Below are positions 36,961 through 54,629 of a DNA stretch of 64,000 nucleotides, in pieces; the first letter of the stretch is position 1, and every line of letters starts with the position of its first letter. The translations under genes and the position numbers were made by a program. This stretch comes from Pelecanus crispus. Its lineage: Eukaryota > Chordata > Aves > Pelecaniformes > Pelecanidae. The notes beneath the pieces were generated by a model that was not told the origin of the DNA, did no database searches, and was given only the letters and a program-made list of their open reading frames with translations. The stretch covers positions 6,797,001 through 6,861,000 of the forward strand of contig NC_134662.1 of NCBI RefSeq assembly GCF_030463565.1, read 5' to 3'.

Positions 36961-37823
36961 CCAGCACCGCCAGCACCCACGCTGGCCCGGCTCCGGTGCA
37001 TCCCACAGCCCATTTGGAGCTCGGGGTGCCCCCAAGCCGGGGTGCTGGTGGCTTGCGGCAGCGGGGGGGTTGGGTGACGCCCCGCATGGCTCCCATTTGT
37101 CCCCGGCCATCGCGGGAGCGGGACCCGGCAGCACGCGGGGCGGGTGGCACCGCCGAAGCCTTTGACGTTGGCGTCTGCAGAACAGAGAGCGGGATGGAGC
37201 CGGGTCGCGCCGGCAGCCTCGCTGCGAGGAGGAGGAGGAGGAGGAGGAGGCGGCCGCTGGGCGAAGGCTGGGCTCACGTGCTGTGGTCCACGCCCTGGCA
37301 CCGGCAGCCGCTTCCCACCTTCCTGGCACACCGGCCGTGCCGGGAGCTGCTGGCAGCGGGAGCGGGTTTGCCGGTGGTGGCCGCGGCTCCTGTTCCCACG
37401 GGGGTCCCCGTCCCTTGGTGTCCCCAGGAGCGGCTGGCTCGGAGGAGGGAGGGGGGGGGTCCGCAGAGCGGGTGCCCTGGGTGGGAACGCGCCCCGGCTG
37501 GCGGCTCCAGGGCCACCATCACCCTGGGGACAGCGTGGTGCTGGGGACGGTGACGCAGCGGGGACCTGCGGGGATCCCAGGGGCTGCAGCCCCCCGTGCT
37601 CGCCCACGCCCCTCGCCCCTCTCCACGCTTTTGACCGAGCGGATATTTAATCTTACTTAACTACAAATAAGCGTTTTGAAGCATAGAAATCTGAACTCGA
37701 GGTGCCAGCGTCTGGGCTTGGAGCAATTAAAAGCCCCATTTTCCCATCCGGAGCAGAGCAGCCAAGCGTGGCCGGTGCGGGGGAGCCTGAAATGGAAATA
37801 AAACCCAACAACAACAACTAAAC

Positions 37824-37829
37824 TTTATT
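37824..37829 (-). terminator. Possible minus-strand polyadenylation signal (AATAAA)
   Basis: On the minus strand CCTTAATAAAGTTTAG is followed about 6 bases later by GTTGTTGTTGTTGGG and a T-rich tract, a good GU-rich downstream element. A 188-residue minus-strand frame (38401 to 37835) stops six bases before the signal, though much of it is repeat-derived. This suggests the 3' end of an antisense transcript within SEMA6B intron 1; no splice structure was worked out. Confidence 0.35.
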
Positions 37830-37927
37830 AAGGCTTAAAAAATGAGCAGGCTGAGGGGCTGGGAAGCTCCTGGCTTCCCTGGCACCTCCTCTGGCTCCGC
37901 TGGCTCTCCTCGGCTGCTGGGATCTGT

Positions 37928-38195
37928 GGGTTTGTTATTGTAGGGTTGCTTTCTCAGGATTGGGGTTGTTTGGGGTTTTTGGGGGGGGATGTTTCTGATG
38001 GGTGCAGGCGCATATGGCAACCCCGTCTGGTTAATGATGGGGCTCCGTGCCCTGGTTTGTTCTTGTAGGGTTCCCGCTTGGAGCTCGGTGTAGACGCAGC
38101 GGTTTGTTATTGTAGGGTCGCCACCTGGAGCAGAGTTTGTGTGTGCTGGTTTGTTATTGTAGGGTCTCCCATGTGGAGCTGGGTTTGCCTGTTGG
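37928..38195. repeat. 47-bp repeat carrying GGTTTGTTATTGTAGGGT
   Basis: The 18-mer core occurs at about 37928, 38054 (one mismatch), 38101 and 38148. The last three are spaced exactly 47 bp apart, and the first is separated by 126 bp of related but diverged sequence. It lies immediately upstream, in minus-strand sense, of a possible polyadenylation site. I do not recognise the family. Confidence 0.7.
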
Positions 38196-38249
38196 CTGTT
38201 GGGGTTGAACCAGGAGCTGCGTGTCCCCCTGCCCGCTGCGGGACCAGGC

Positions 38250-38740
38250 TCCCTGGGGACAGCGTTCCTTGTGGATGGGGCTCCCTGGGGATGGGGCTCC
38301 CTAGGGATCAGGGGACGCTGGGGATGGGGCACCCTAGGGATCGGGGGACCCTGGGGATGGGGCACGCTGGGGATGGAGCACGCTGGGGACATGGGCTCCA
38401 TGGGGATGGGGACACCCTGGGGACAAGGATCCCTGTGGACAGCGTTCCTTGTGGATGGGGCTCCCTAGGGATGGGGCACCCTAGGGATGGGGGGACCCTG
38501 GGGATGGGGCACACTGGACATGGGGCATGCTGGGGACATGGGCTCCATGGGGATGGGGACACCCTGGGGACAAGGATCCCTGTGGACAGCGTTCCTTGTG
38601 GATGGGGCTCCCTGGGGACGGGGCTCCCTGCGGATGGGGCACCCTAGGGATGGGGGGACCCTGCGGATGGGGCTCCCTGGACATGGGGCACGCTGGGGCC
38701 ATGGGCTCCCTGGGGATGGGGCACCCTAGGGTGCACAGGG
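38250..38740. repeat. Higher-order minisatellite, about 18-bp unit in a 147-bp superrepeat
   Basis: GGGGATGGGGCACCCTAG-like units are grouped into longer blocks. GGGGACATGGGCTCC recurs at 38385 and 38532, 147 bp apart, and a diverged third block starts near 38695. Frames stay open on both strands from the repeat alone. Confidence 0.85.
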
Positions 38741-39029
38741 GAGGTGGGGGGTCCTGGGAATGGCAACCAGGCTCGGGAGGGGAGCAGGGGGTTCCCTGTT
38801 CCCATGCTGAGGGGAAACTGAGGCACGAGGCCGGAAGCGGTGACTCAGAGCAGCCAGACCTGCTCCTGCCGGCGGGACCTGTCTGCAGCCACCCACGGCC
38901 GGGGCGGCCCCAGGGCCATGCGGGTGCCGAAGCGGGTGCCGGGGCGAGGCTGGGCCGCCCAAGGGGACCGGGCGAGGGTGCGGAGCCCCGGGGGCGGCCC
39001 AGGAGACCGGGGAGGACGAGGAGGGTGAG

Positions 39030-39465
39030 CGCCTTTGGGGACGAGGGGGGATGTCTGACTCGGGGCGCAGGGGGATGGCTGTCTTGGGGGGACAGGAGGG
39101 ACAAGGGGGGATGTGTGCTTTTGGGGACAAGGGAATGAGTGCCCTTGGGGACAAGGGGGGGTGACAGTCTTGGGGGGGACAGGAGGGACATGGGGGGGAC
39201 GTGTGTCTGTAGGGACAAGTTCCTTGGGGGGCCCGGCGGGACAGGAGGATCCATGTGCCCTGGGGGGACAGGGGACAAGGGCTGTGAATTGGGGGGGGGG
39301 GGACAGGGCAGCCATGTGCTTGGGGACAGGGACAAGGGCTGTGAATTGGGGGGGGGGACGACAGGGCAGCCATGTGCTTGGGGACAGGGACAAGGGCTGT
39401 GAATTGGGGGGGGGGACAGGGCAGCCATGTGCTTGGGGACAGGGACAAGGGCTGGGGGGGGGGGG
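39030..39465. repeat. GGGACAAGGGCTGTGAATTGGGGGG minisatellite, 55-60 bp unit
   Basis: Three good copies lie at about 39270-39455, each ending in CAGCCATGTGCTTGGGGACAG. Looser GGGGACAAGGGG relatives extend to the left. Variable G-run lengths distinguish the copies and may be sequencing noise. Confidence 0.85.
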
Positions 39466-39540
39466 GCAGCACCCCACCTGCCACCCGCACTGTCCCCTCC
39501 GTGGGGTTTATTTTGGCCTGAAGCGTGATGCCCCCTCGAT

Positions 39541-39600
39541 AGGAAACCACCCTTAATATGCAGATGAGAATGTATTTAATATGCAGATTACCATGCGGCT
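39541..39600. promoter_or_regulatory. Duplicated TTAATATGCAGAT element
   Basis: The 13-mer TTAATATGCAGAT occurs at 39553-39565 and 39576-39588, same strand, 23 bp start to start. It resembles a POU-type ATGCARAT site next to TTAAT. The block is a short AT-rich island between two GC-rich regions, and no coding frame is credible. Confidence 0.35.
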
Positions 39601-40499
39601 CCGGCTGGCCCCCGCGCTGCCCTGGCCTGGCGGAAGGGACGTGCCGGGGGCTCACAGCACCCATGGGTGTCACCTGGCCGGTGTCGAAGGGGCTGGCAGC
39701 ACCCGGCGGCTCGTGTCACCCCGGGCACCCGTGGCGGCTGTGGGGACAAAGCCACCCAAAGTGACCGCGGGGTCCCCAGCAGCCCCAGAGCCCGTGTCGG
39801 GGCTTGGACCCCCCCCCCAGTGCCTGGGGGTGTCCTGGGGGGGCCCGGACGCCTGTGTCCCCAGCCGGGGGGGGGGTCGTGGGCGATGGGGAGGGGACGG
39901 GGATGGGGACGGGGGGCTATAAATGGCAGCTGTAAGTGGAGACGGTAACCGGAGCGGGAGGCCCGGGGGGACATTTGAGCCGCCGGCGGGGCCGCGGAAG
40001 CGCCAAGGTGGGTGCTGCGTGTTCCCCCCCCCCCGCCATGCCGGCGGCCCTCCATCCCTGTCACCCGCATGGGGACCCCACCAACGCTGGGGTCCCCCCC
40101 ATGCTCTTGGCAGTTCTGGGGGTGCCAACTGCAGCCCCCCCGGGAGGTGCTGCTGGGGGGGACGTGGCAGGGGCCGGGGCCAGGGCCAGCCCGCGGTGCC
40201 AGGTGGCCGGGGGTGACATTTGCTCCGTCCCCGCCGCGGGGACAGCTGCTTCCTGGCCCTGCCATCTGAACCGGCCCCGGAACGGAAACTGGGGGGGCTG
40301 AGCCCCCCAGCCCGGGCGGCAGCAGCAGCTGGGTTGGGGGGGGGTCCCCACAGCCATTTGGAGGGGGGGCTACTGCTGGTGACCCCCAAACCCACCCTGT
40401 GGCAATGGGGGTGCCCCCCAAGGGACCCTGCCCAGCAAGGGATGCTCTGGGGACTGGGAGCCGCGTTTCAGGGGGCCAGCAGGGCGGGGGGGGGGGCAG

Positions 40500-40635
40500 A
40501 TTTTCCTTAATGCTGCTTATAAGGGCCTCATTAGCATATCTAATTGCTGATTGACTCATTGGGAAATTACCTCAAACAGCAAATAATATCCAGCATGAGC
40601 CCTATGGAAAGGGAAGGGATGTTGAGATCATTTTT
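40500..40635. promoter_or_regulatory. AT-rich candidate regulatory element with an AP-1 site
   Basis: The sharp AT-rich island contains CATTAGCATATCTAATTGC homeodomain/POU-like sequence and a consensus AP-1 site TGACTCA at 40552-40558. GAGATCATTTTTGAGATAAC follows near 40625. Reading it as an enhancer is based on composition and motifs. Confidence 0.35.
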
Positions 40636-43084
40636 GAGATAACTGAGATCTTGAGATGCCACCGTGGCCCCCCCGTGCGGGGGGTTGAATAGCCCACCCC
40701 CCATCAGCTGCCTCCTAACGAACCCCCATTAATTAGGGGCTGGCGGCTGGTCGTGCCGGGCTGCTGCTGCTGCTATTCCCAAAAAAGTTGTATTTGAAGG
40801 GATTTCAGGGCTGGCGTGGCGTCGTTGCCCCTGCCCGCCTAACGGGTTTGTGTTCTGAGGCTGAGCCAGCGCGGGTGGAATCCGGGATCCCATGGGAATG
40901 AGCGGAGCCGGGATCAGCTCCGGGTGCAGCGATGGCAGTGAGGATGGGGGGGACGACACCGCCATGCCTCTGTCCCCACCGTGGCTTGGGGGGTCTCACT
41001 GGGGTGTCAGCGGGTGGGCTTGTGCCCCCGTGATGCTTTGGGAGGGGACGCGTGGTGCCGCTCCGGGTGTCCCATGGGTGCCCCCCCCAAGGTCCCCGGC
41101 TGCGGTGACAGCTGCTGGCGGGGGGGGGTGGCTCCGGTTACGGTGACATCAGCCCTACCTTCCCACCTGGCGCGGGCGGGGGGCGCGGGCCCCCTCCCCT
41201 GGGGGTCCCTGGGGGGGTTATGTGACAGCTGAGCCGCTTTTGGGACGTTGGAGCCCCAAGCGTCGTCGGGGCATCCTGGGGGGGGACACCCACCCCCAGC
41301 TATGGGGCCCAGGCGTCCGGGACCCCCCATCCGAGCAGCGGGGACGGCGGTGGCCATGCCGTAGGGCGGCGGCGGAGGCGGCCGGCAGAGCTCAGGTGGG
41401 CAGAGCGGGGTGCCGGGGGGGACAGGAGCCGTGCCCAGATGACATGGGGAAGGGCTCCCAGCCCCGGGAGGGGAATGGGGGCAGTGTACCCCCCCCAGCA
41501 GGTGGGGGGGGCTGGCAGCCCCCTCTTTGGGGTCACAGGGACCCCCCTGCGCTTGGGGAGCCCTGCAGTCCCCCTTTATCAGCCTCTGGAAATTATGGCG
41601 GGGGCGGGGGCAAAACTGGGGGGCTGCCCCCCCCTTCCTCCCCATGCCCCCTGTGTCGGAGCAGGGGAGATGCTGCGGGGGGGGAAGGACGGGATGAGCG
41701 GCTGCACCCCCCCCCCCCCAAGCTTTGTGTGCAGAGAGAGAGGCTGAGCCTGCTTCCAAATGGGGAAACTGAGGCACGGAGCAGGGGGCTCCAGCAGGGA
41801 CAAGGACAAGGGACGTGGCCGAGGCTGTTCAGGCGCTCGGTGTCGGAGACACCCGGGCTGGAGACCCCCTTGCCCCCCGGGCCACCCACCGCATCCCTGG
41901 CACGGCCGTCCTCTCCCCACCCGCTGCCTCAGTTTCCCCACAGCCGTGTTGGGGACCGGCGCGGTGACCGTCCCCTCTCCTCCGCCACCGCCGTGAATGG
42001 GTCCCTGTTTGTCACCCGTCCCCCCGCTGAGCCCCCCTCCCCGCCAGCCCCCTCCTCCCCGGCCCTCTCCTCCCCACTGCCTTCGCCGCCTTTTCTTTGC
42101 CCGCACAATTGCAGGCATTTATGTCGCCGGAGGCTCCGGTTACCCCGCGCCGCTCGCTGTCACCGCGCAGGCTGGGGGACGGTGACACCGGACCCCCCGC
42201 TCGGGGTTACAGGCGCCCGAGGCAGCAACGTGACCGCCCCGAATCCCACCCGGCGTGGGTGGATTCTCAGGTGGCTGATACATGCTGAGTCCTTCCCTGG
42301 GCTGCTTTTGGGGTCCCCCCTCCCTCCGGCGCCTGGGGACCCCACGGGGAGGCTTACATTTGGTGATTTTCGGATGTTACTGGCATCAGCCGGCGGCGGG
42401 GGGGAGTTACGGCACGGGGACGTGGCTACCCAAGCGGGACGCCTCGTTACTCGGGTAACGAGGCTGGGCTCCGAGCCCCCGGCAGCCCCTAAAGGGAAAG
42501 CTGGGGGGGGCGTTGGGGGACGCGGCGGTGAGACTTTAGTGGCAGCAATTCAGTTGTTAATGGCTTTTATGAAACAGCGCAGGCACAAAAAATAGATTGA
42601 AAAATTGGAATTTCCAGGCTGGCACCGAGGGGATGGGGCCCGTCCTGGCCGGTGCAGCTGGGCCGGTGGCGGTGTGCCGTGGGCGACAGACCGGCAGCTG
42701 CCTGTGCCAGAAACAACTCATCTCCCTCTTTTGGAGGGAAAATCCCCTCCCATCCCACTCCTCGGCATGAACTCATCGGCAACACCAAACCTTTCCCTGG
42801 TTTTTGGCGTTTGCTGTGGTTGTGTCATGGTTGCGCCGCCGGCGCTGCCGGCTCAGCCACACCGGGCTTTGCGGCGTGGTTTGCTCTTGCAGGCACCCGT
42901 CGGTTGTTTTTAATAGAAATATATTAAAAAAATTAATACGGGGCAGCGCCGTTTGCTCCGTGGGCAGGTGGGGAAACTGAGGCACAGCCCCGTTCCACGG
43001 CTGGGTATCCCGGCCCCGCGTGGCACTGGCCGTCCCCGGGAGGCCACCGGGGAGGTGACGCTGCCTGAGCCCGGCTCACGGGCA

Positions 43085-43360
43085 CGGGGGTGTCCCTGGG
43101 GGCTGTGACGCTGTGGGGACAGGTGGGGTGTCCCTGGGGTCCAGGGCACCCTGGGGACATTGTTGGATGTCCCTGGGGGCTGGCCCCGTGGGGATGGGGT
43201 CAGTTGTCCCCAGGGGCTGTGACACCATGGGATAGGGTTGGGTGTCCCTGGGGCTGTGACGCTGTGGGGACGGGGTGGGGTGTCCCTGGGGTCCAGGGCA
43301 CCCTGGGGATGGGGTCAGTTGTCCCCAGGGGCTGTGACAGCAGGGTCAGGTCCCACTGGG
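43085..43360. repeat. 151-bp higher-order minisatellite (GTGTCCCTGGGG type)
   Basis: GCTGTGACGCTGTGGGGAC recurs at 43102 and 43253, 151 bp apart. Each block is composed of shorter GGTGTCCCTGGGG/CTGTGAC units. The array lies about 1 kb upstream of the first SEMA6B coding exon. Confidence 0.8.
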
Positions 43361-43609
43361 GTCAGGTCCCACGCCGGGGGCTGTGACACAGCGGGGTCGG
43401 GGTCAGATGTCCCCGGAGGCTGTGGCACCGCAGAGGGCACCGGGATGGGGACAGTACGGGGTCTCACGCGGGGCGGTGACACCGCGGAGGGGACGAGGTC
43501 GTCTCCCCACTGGCACCGCCGGGCGCCCCGGCACCGCGACCCCCAGCCCCGCTCAATGTCACCCCCAGCTCCCCGCAGGGGACGCGGCAGCAGGAGGGCG
43601 ACGGTTCGA

Positions 43610-43680
43610 TCAAACCCGCTGCCCGCTCTCACAGAATTGATAATCAATGAAATCTCTGCCCGGCTGCTGATTACCCAGCG
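43610..43680. promoter_or_regulatory. Short element with palindrome ATTGATAATCAAT
   Basis: ATTGATAATCAAT at 43636-43648 is a perfect odd palindrome (ATTGAT-A-ATCAAT) of CUT/ONECUT-homeodomain type. It is followed by CTGATTACC near 43662. It sits about 700 bp upstream of the SEMA6B start codon inside intron 1. Confidence 0.3.
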
Positions 43681-44350
43681 CTGCCCCTGTCCCCACTGCC
43701 CCACGGGGACGGGCGGGGGGACGGTGGCGGTGGCCCGGGGTGGTGGGGGGCAGTGGTGGTGGCACTGGGGCTGTCTGGTGGCAGGGGTGCCGTGGCACAC
43801 AGTGCTCCGATGTGTCCCCACGGATCTTCCGAGCCAGCCCGATGGCATTTTGGATGGGGAAGGCTCTCGCTGGCTTCCCCCATGTCCCCATGTCCCCAGT
43901 CCCGCCACGTCACCGCACGCTGGCTCAGTTCCCCCACGGGTTGTTGAGCTGCCAGTAAAGCCCCAGTTTGCGCCCAGTAGCCCCAGTGCGGAGCCGCGCA
44001 GGCGCTGGGGGCGGCTTGGCGGGGGCGTGGGGGCCGCTTTTCCCAGCATATTTGAAATTCTTCAGCCGGGGAAGGACTCGCTTCCCAATCTGCGATCCCA
44101 GCCGCATCCCGTGCCGGCCCCTTGCCGCTGGCACCGGCCCAGCGCCGGCGCCTTAAACCCCCCACTCCCCCCCGAGACCTCCTCTGGACCCCGCCACCGG
44201 GGATGGGTTTGGGGTGCGGGTGCTACGGGGTGGGGGGGGGCAGCGGCACACAATGGGGAAGGAACGCGGGCGTCTGGGTGGGTGCTGCCCCCTCCCACCT
44301 CTCCCCGTGCCCGCAGGTGCGGCGGGTGCCCACCCGTGCCGGGGGACACC

Positions 44351-51252
<6,902 letters not shown>

Positions 51253-52110
51253 GGTCCCACCGCGTGCGTGTGTGCGTCCCCAGGGCGGCGGGGTCCCCTG
51301 GCTCCCTGGGGACGGGCAGGGGTGGCCGGGCAGGAGCTGCGGGCGCGGGGTGAGGCGCTGCCTGGGTGGTGGGGGGACAGGCACCCCCTGGGTGCCCCCG
51401 GATGGGGTTTGGGGGTGTCCCCGGCTGGCGTGGGGCAGTGCCCCACGCTCCGGCAGCTTTGCCTGGGTTCCAGGCGGCTCCGTCCATCCCGTCCCCTCGC
51501 CAGGTTGGACCCAGGGACCGCGGCACCCTGGGAGGGGGATCCCTGGGAGGCAGCAGGATGGACGCACGGACACGGGCACGTGTCCTGCAGCTCCTCGCAC
51601 CCATCGGCCGTGCCCGGGCACCCAGGGAGGTTTGTGGGTGCTGCCGGCACCCTGGGGACACCCGGCCAGGGGGTGCCACCGGGGTGCGTTGGTTGCAGTG
51701 ATGGGACGCAGTGAACATTTGGGGTGCAGGGGGGTGGGGGGGGCCCCAAATGTGTGCATTATCTGGGAATGGGACACACTCACCCCCCCCCCCGGCCTGG
51801 GGTCAACGCCTGACCAGTGCCAGCTTGGGGGGGGGGGGGTCATCCATCCCCCCCCGGCACCCCCCTCCTGGAAAGCACAGCCAGGGCGCAGGGGCACCGC
51901 TGGGGCTGGGGGGTCCCCACCGAACCCACTCTCTGCTGGCAAAGGGTGCCCTTTCGGTGCCGCCCCTGCCCGGCCCGGGGTGGCGGGTCCCCGGGGGGGT
52001 GGCAGGCTGTAAATAGGGTGGGGGGTGGTGGGCACCCCCCCCCCGCGGCCATGCATGCGGCCGCCCGCGGGCTGTACCCCGCGGCCCCAATAAACGCCCG
52101 TTTACCGGAG
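51253..52110 (+). other. SEMA6B: SEMA6B 3' UTR
   Basis: Sequence from the TAG at 51250-51252 to just past the AATAAA at 52089 is taken as 3' UTR. It is GC-rich, contains runs of C and G near 51785-51840, and shows no conserved frame. Confidence 0.7.
52089..52094 (+). terminator. SEMA6B: SEMA6B polyadenylation signal AATAAA
   Basis: AATAAA lies in CCCCAATAAACGCC about 840 bp after the SEMA6B stop codon. It is the only canonical signal between this gene and LRG1. Confidence 0.8.
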
Positions 52111-52199
52111 GCGACTCCCCCGCCGCTGCCTCGGCACCTTCTTGCCCCCCGCCCGTCGGCCGGGGGGCACCGGCCAGGACCGGGCACGGGGGTGCTGGT

Positions 52200-52460
52200 G
52201 GCGGGTGAGGGGGCACACGGGGTGGGGGGAGTCCCTGTGCACACACACACCCCCACCGTGGGCGCACGCACATCCCGCTGCACGCGCACGTGTGCCCCCC
52301 ACCCCGTGCACCCAGACCCCTGTGCTCCCACTCCCCCCGTGCACCCACCCATGCTCACACCCCACCCCGTGCACACACACCCCTCTACCCACCCCGCTGT
52401 GCTCACCCCCCCTCCAGCTTGTTCCCCCCCCAGCACCCACACCCACCCACTCGCAGCCCC
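52200..52460. repeat. CACACCCC-rich intergenic repeat between SEMA6B and LRG1
   Basis: Degenerate CACCCCGTGCACACACACCC units fill most of the short SEMA6B-LRG1 gap. No gene is present. Confidence 0.75.
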
Positions 52461-52779
52461 TCTCCCATGCACCGAGTTCCTCCGTGCTCAGCCTGCGGCA
52501 GCCGCTGACCACAGCTCATGGTGCCACGGAGCCGCTCGCGGGGCTTTGCCGTGAGGCGCCGGGTGTGGCGTGGGGTCCCACTGCTCCCCGGCACCCATGA
52601 CACCCCGTGCCTCGGTTTCCCCCGTGCGTGTGCACAGCGCCAGGGGCTGCCCACGGTGCGCCAGGTGCTGGGGTCCCGTGAGAGGGGTGAGGGTGGGAGG
52701 GGGGGTGTCAATGCCGTGTCCCCCAAGAGCCGTGGGGGGCGATGGGGACGTGGGGACACCAGCACCCTGACCCTGCCCC

Positions 52780-52917
52780 GGATGCCAGCACCCTGCGAGC
52801 TGGCAGCGACGGCGGTGATTTCCCAACCGACACGTGAGGCCGAGCCACCAGCCCTGCCGGTGTCAGCCACCGAGCAGCCAGGACGGTCCCGAGGAGCCCT
52901 GCCGGCTGGTTGGGAAG
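52780..52917 (+). other. LRG1: Candidate LRG1 noncoding first exon
   Basis: A donor TGGGAAG|GTGAGG ends this stretch at 52917, and a pyrimidine-rich acceptor CCTGCCCGCAG ends at 52994. LRG1 in mammals has two exons, which this arrangement would match. The upstream edge is not determined. An alternative acceptor for the coding exon, TGCCTGCAG, ends at 53089. Confidence 0.4.
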
Positions 52918-53071
52918 GTGAGGGCAGGGCCGGGGGGCTCGGAGTGGGGCCAGGGAGGGGGGATGTGGGGGTCAGGGCACCTCCCTGCCCGCAGCCGTGG
53001 CCTGCGTGCCGCGGGGTGGAGAGCCCGCAGCGTGGCAGCCGCGGCAGGGCTTGCGCAACCCTCGAGTGACG

Positions 53072-54106
53072 ATGGCTGCCTGCCTGCAGCCCAGCGCCAT
53101 GATGCTGCCGGGCCGGATCCTGCCACCGCTGCTGCTGCTGGTGCTGCTGCTCGGCCCCACCGCCCCGTGCTCCCCCCAGCCCAACGCCACCCATTTAGTC
53201 TGCACGGAGCCCACCCTGAGCACCTTCCCCTCCGGGCTGCCCCCCACCATCGTGGCCATCTCGGTGGAGTTCACGGCACTGGCCACCCTCCTCCCCGCCG
53301 CGCTGGCCGGGCTGCCCCGGCTGCAGGAGCTCCACCTCTCCTCCAACCGCCTCACCACCCTCCCCGAAGCCCTCCTGCACCCTGTGCCCACCCTGCGCGT
53401 CCTCGACCTGACGGACAACCTCCTGGCCGACCTCCCCGCCGGCATCTTCGCCAGCAGCGGCCACCTCCGGCACTTGGTGCTGCGAGGGAACCGGCTGCAG
53501 GAGCTGCAGCCCGCCTGGTTCCAGCACCTTCCCCGGCTGCGCTGGCTCAACCTGGCTGCCAACACGTTGGCGGAGGTGCCACCGGCAGTTTTCCGCCCGC
53601 TGCAGTCCCTGCGGAGCCTGGATCTGTCCCACAACCGCCTGGCATCCCTGGCACCAGGCGCATTGGCCGGGCTGCAGGCACTGGAGCGGCTCGACCTGGA
53701 GGGCAACCGGCTGGGCACGCTGCCGCCCGCCGCCTTCGCGCCTGCGCCCGCCCTGCGCTTCCTCTTCCTCCAGGATAACGAGCTGCGGGCGCTGCCCGCC
53801 GGCATCTTCACGCCCCTGCATCATCTCCACGTCCTCGACCTGGCGCGTAACCGGCTGCGGGCGCTGGAGCTGCCCCCCCGGCCCCCCGGGCCCGTGTTGG
53901 ACCTCGACATCTCGGGCAACCCCTGGGTCTGCGAGTGCCCGCTGCTGGCGCTGCTGCGGCGCGCGGCCCCGCGGCTCACCGCCGCCCGCGACACCCTCTG
54001 CGCCAGCCCCGCACGCTACCGGGGGCAGGAGGTGGCTGCCGTGAGCCGGGCTGGGGACACGGGCTGTGAGCCCAAGAGGGATGGGCAGCGCCTGCTGGAC
54101 CCCTAG
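53072..54106 (+). CDS. LRG1: Leucine-rich alpha-2-glycoprotein 1, secreted
   Basis: One open frame encodes 344 residues from the ATG at 53072 (human 347). An ATG pair at 53099-53104 would give 335 or 334 and places the hydrophobic leader (ILPPLLLLVLLLGPTAPCS) right at the N-terminus; translation may start there, or in an upstream exon as in mammals. After the signal peptide come a Cys-containing cap with sequon NAT, eight 24-residue leucine-rich repeats (residues about 81-272, of LRVLDLTDNLLADLPAGIF type) and a C-terminal cap with NPWVCECPLL and DTLCASPARYRGQEV. LRG1 is an extracellular protein that modulates TGF-beta signalling and is acute-phase in mammals. Its position between SEMA6B and perilipin genes matches human 19p13.3, which supports the orthology call over other small LRR proteins. 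Confidence 0.92.
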   Translation: MAACLQPSAMMLPGRILPPLLLLVLLLGPTAPCSPQPNATHLVCTEPTLSTFPSGLPPTIVAISVEFTALATLLPAALAGLPRLQELHLSSNRLTTLPEALLHPVPTLRVLDLTDNLLADLPAGIFASSGHLRHLVLRGNRLQELQPAWFQHLPRLRWLNLAANTLAEVPPAVFRPLQSLRSLDLSHNRLASLAPGALAGLQALERLDLEGNRLGTLPPAAFAPAPALRFLFLQDNELRALPAGIFTPLHHLHVLDLARNRLRALELPPRPPGPVLDLDISGNPWVCECPLLALLRRAAPRLTAARDTLCASPARYRGQEVAAVSRAGDTGCEPKRDGQRLLDP

Positions 54107-54366
54107 GCAAGGGGTTCGGCGTCGCCCCAGGTGCCCGGGCATGTCACCTCCCTCCCTGCCACTCTGTCCCCGGCCAAGACGAGCTCTTCTGGGGAAACTG
54201 AGGCAGGGAGACAGGGGTGCAGCTGTGCCCATCCCAATGGCCCTGTCCCCATCCCGTGATGCCCATCCCAATGGCCCCCAGCCCCATCCCACCTGGCTCA
54301 GGCTGTCCCACATCCCTGTCCCCATCCCGCCTGGCACATGTCCCTGTCCCCGCCCCACAAGAGCAC

Positions 54367-54372
54367 ATTAAA
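54367..54372 (+). terminator. LRG1: LRG1 polyadenylation signal ATTAAA
   Basis: ATTAAA lies in GCACATTAAACGCC about 260 bp after the stop. A GT-rich tract (CCTGTGTGTCGTC) follows near 54400, as expected for a downstream element. Confidence 0.65.
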
Positions 54373-54629
54373 CGCCGTCACTTGGAGCCATCACACATTC
54401 TCCTGTGTGTCGTCCTATGAAGTCCCTGGGGATAAGGCAGCGACAGGCACCATGTCCCCCGGCTGTGCCCGTCCCATACCTGCTGTGTCCCCTGCCCATG
54501 CCCGTTCCCGTCCAGGCCAGCCTGGTCCCCCACGGGGCCACCCCCAGGATTGTCCACTACCCTCTCCCACCCTCTGCTGTTGCTCACCGCCGGGTGACAC
54601 TGCTGTCCCTTGGCCCGAGCACCCACAGG

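Larger units (their letters stand above)
30590..44316 (+). other. SEMA6B: SEMA6B intron 1 (about 13.7 kb), repeat-rich
   Basis: If the donor at 30590 joins the acceptor at 44316, this is one long intron, far larger than the other SEMA6B introns (86-943 bp). It holds minisatellites, CA-rich repeats, MIR-like motifs, several AT-rich islands and a SOX-type palindrome. A possible minus-strand polyadenylation site lies near 37829. Additional alternative 5' exons cannot be excluded; one possible donor is GAG|GTGAGC near 39025. Confidence 0.45.

Noticed and set aside
38840-39025. Possible alternative SEMA6B 5' exon ending in GAG|GTGAGC
   Set aside because: A donor is present, but no convincing acceptor or start context was seen; kept only as a remark in the intron entry.
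1-44000. tRNA, rRNA, snRNA or microRNA genes (including miR-7, which lies in this general region in human)
   Set aside because: No matching mature sequence, A/B boxes or clear hairpin was found by reading; absence is not proof.
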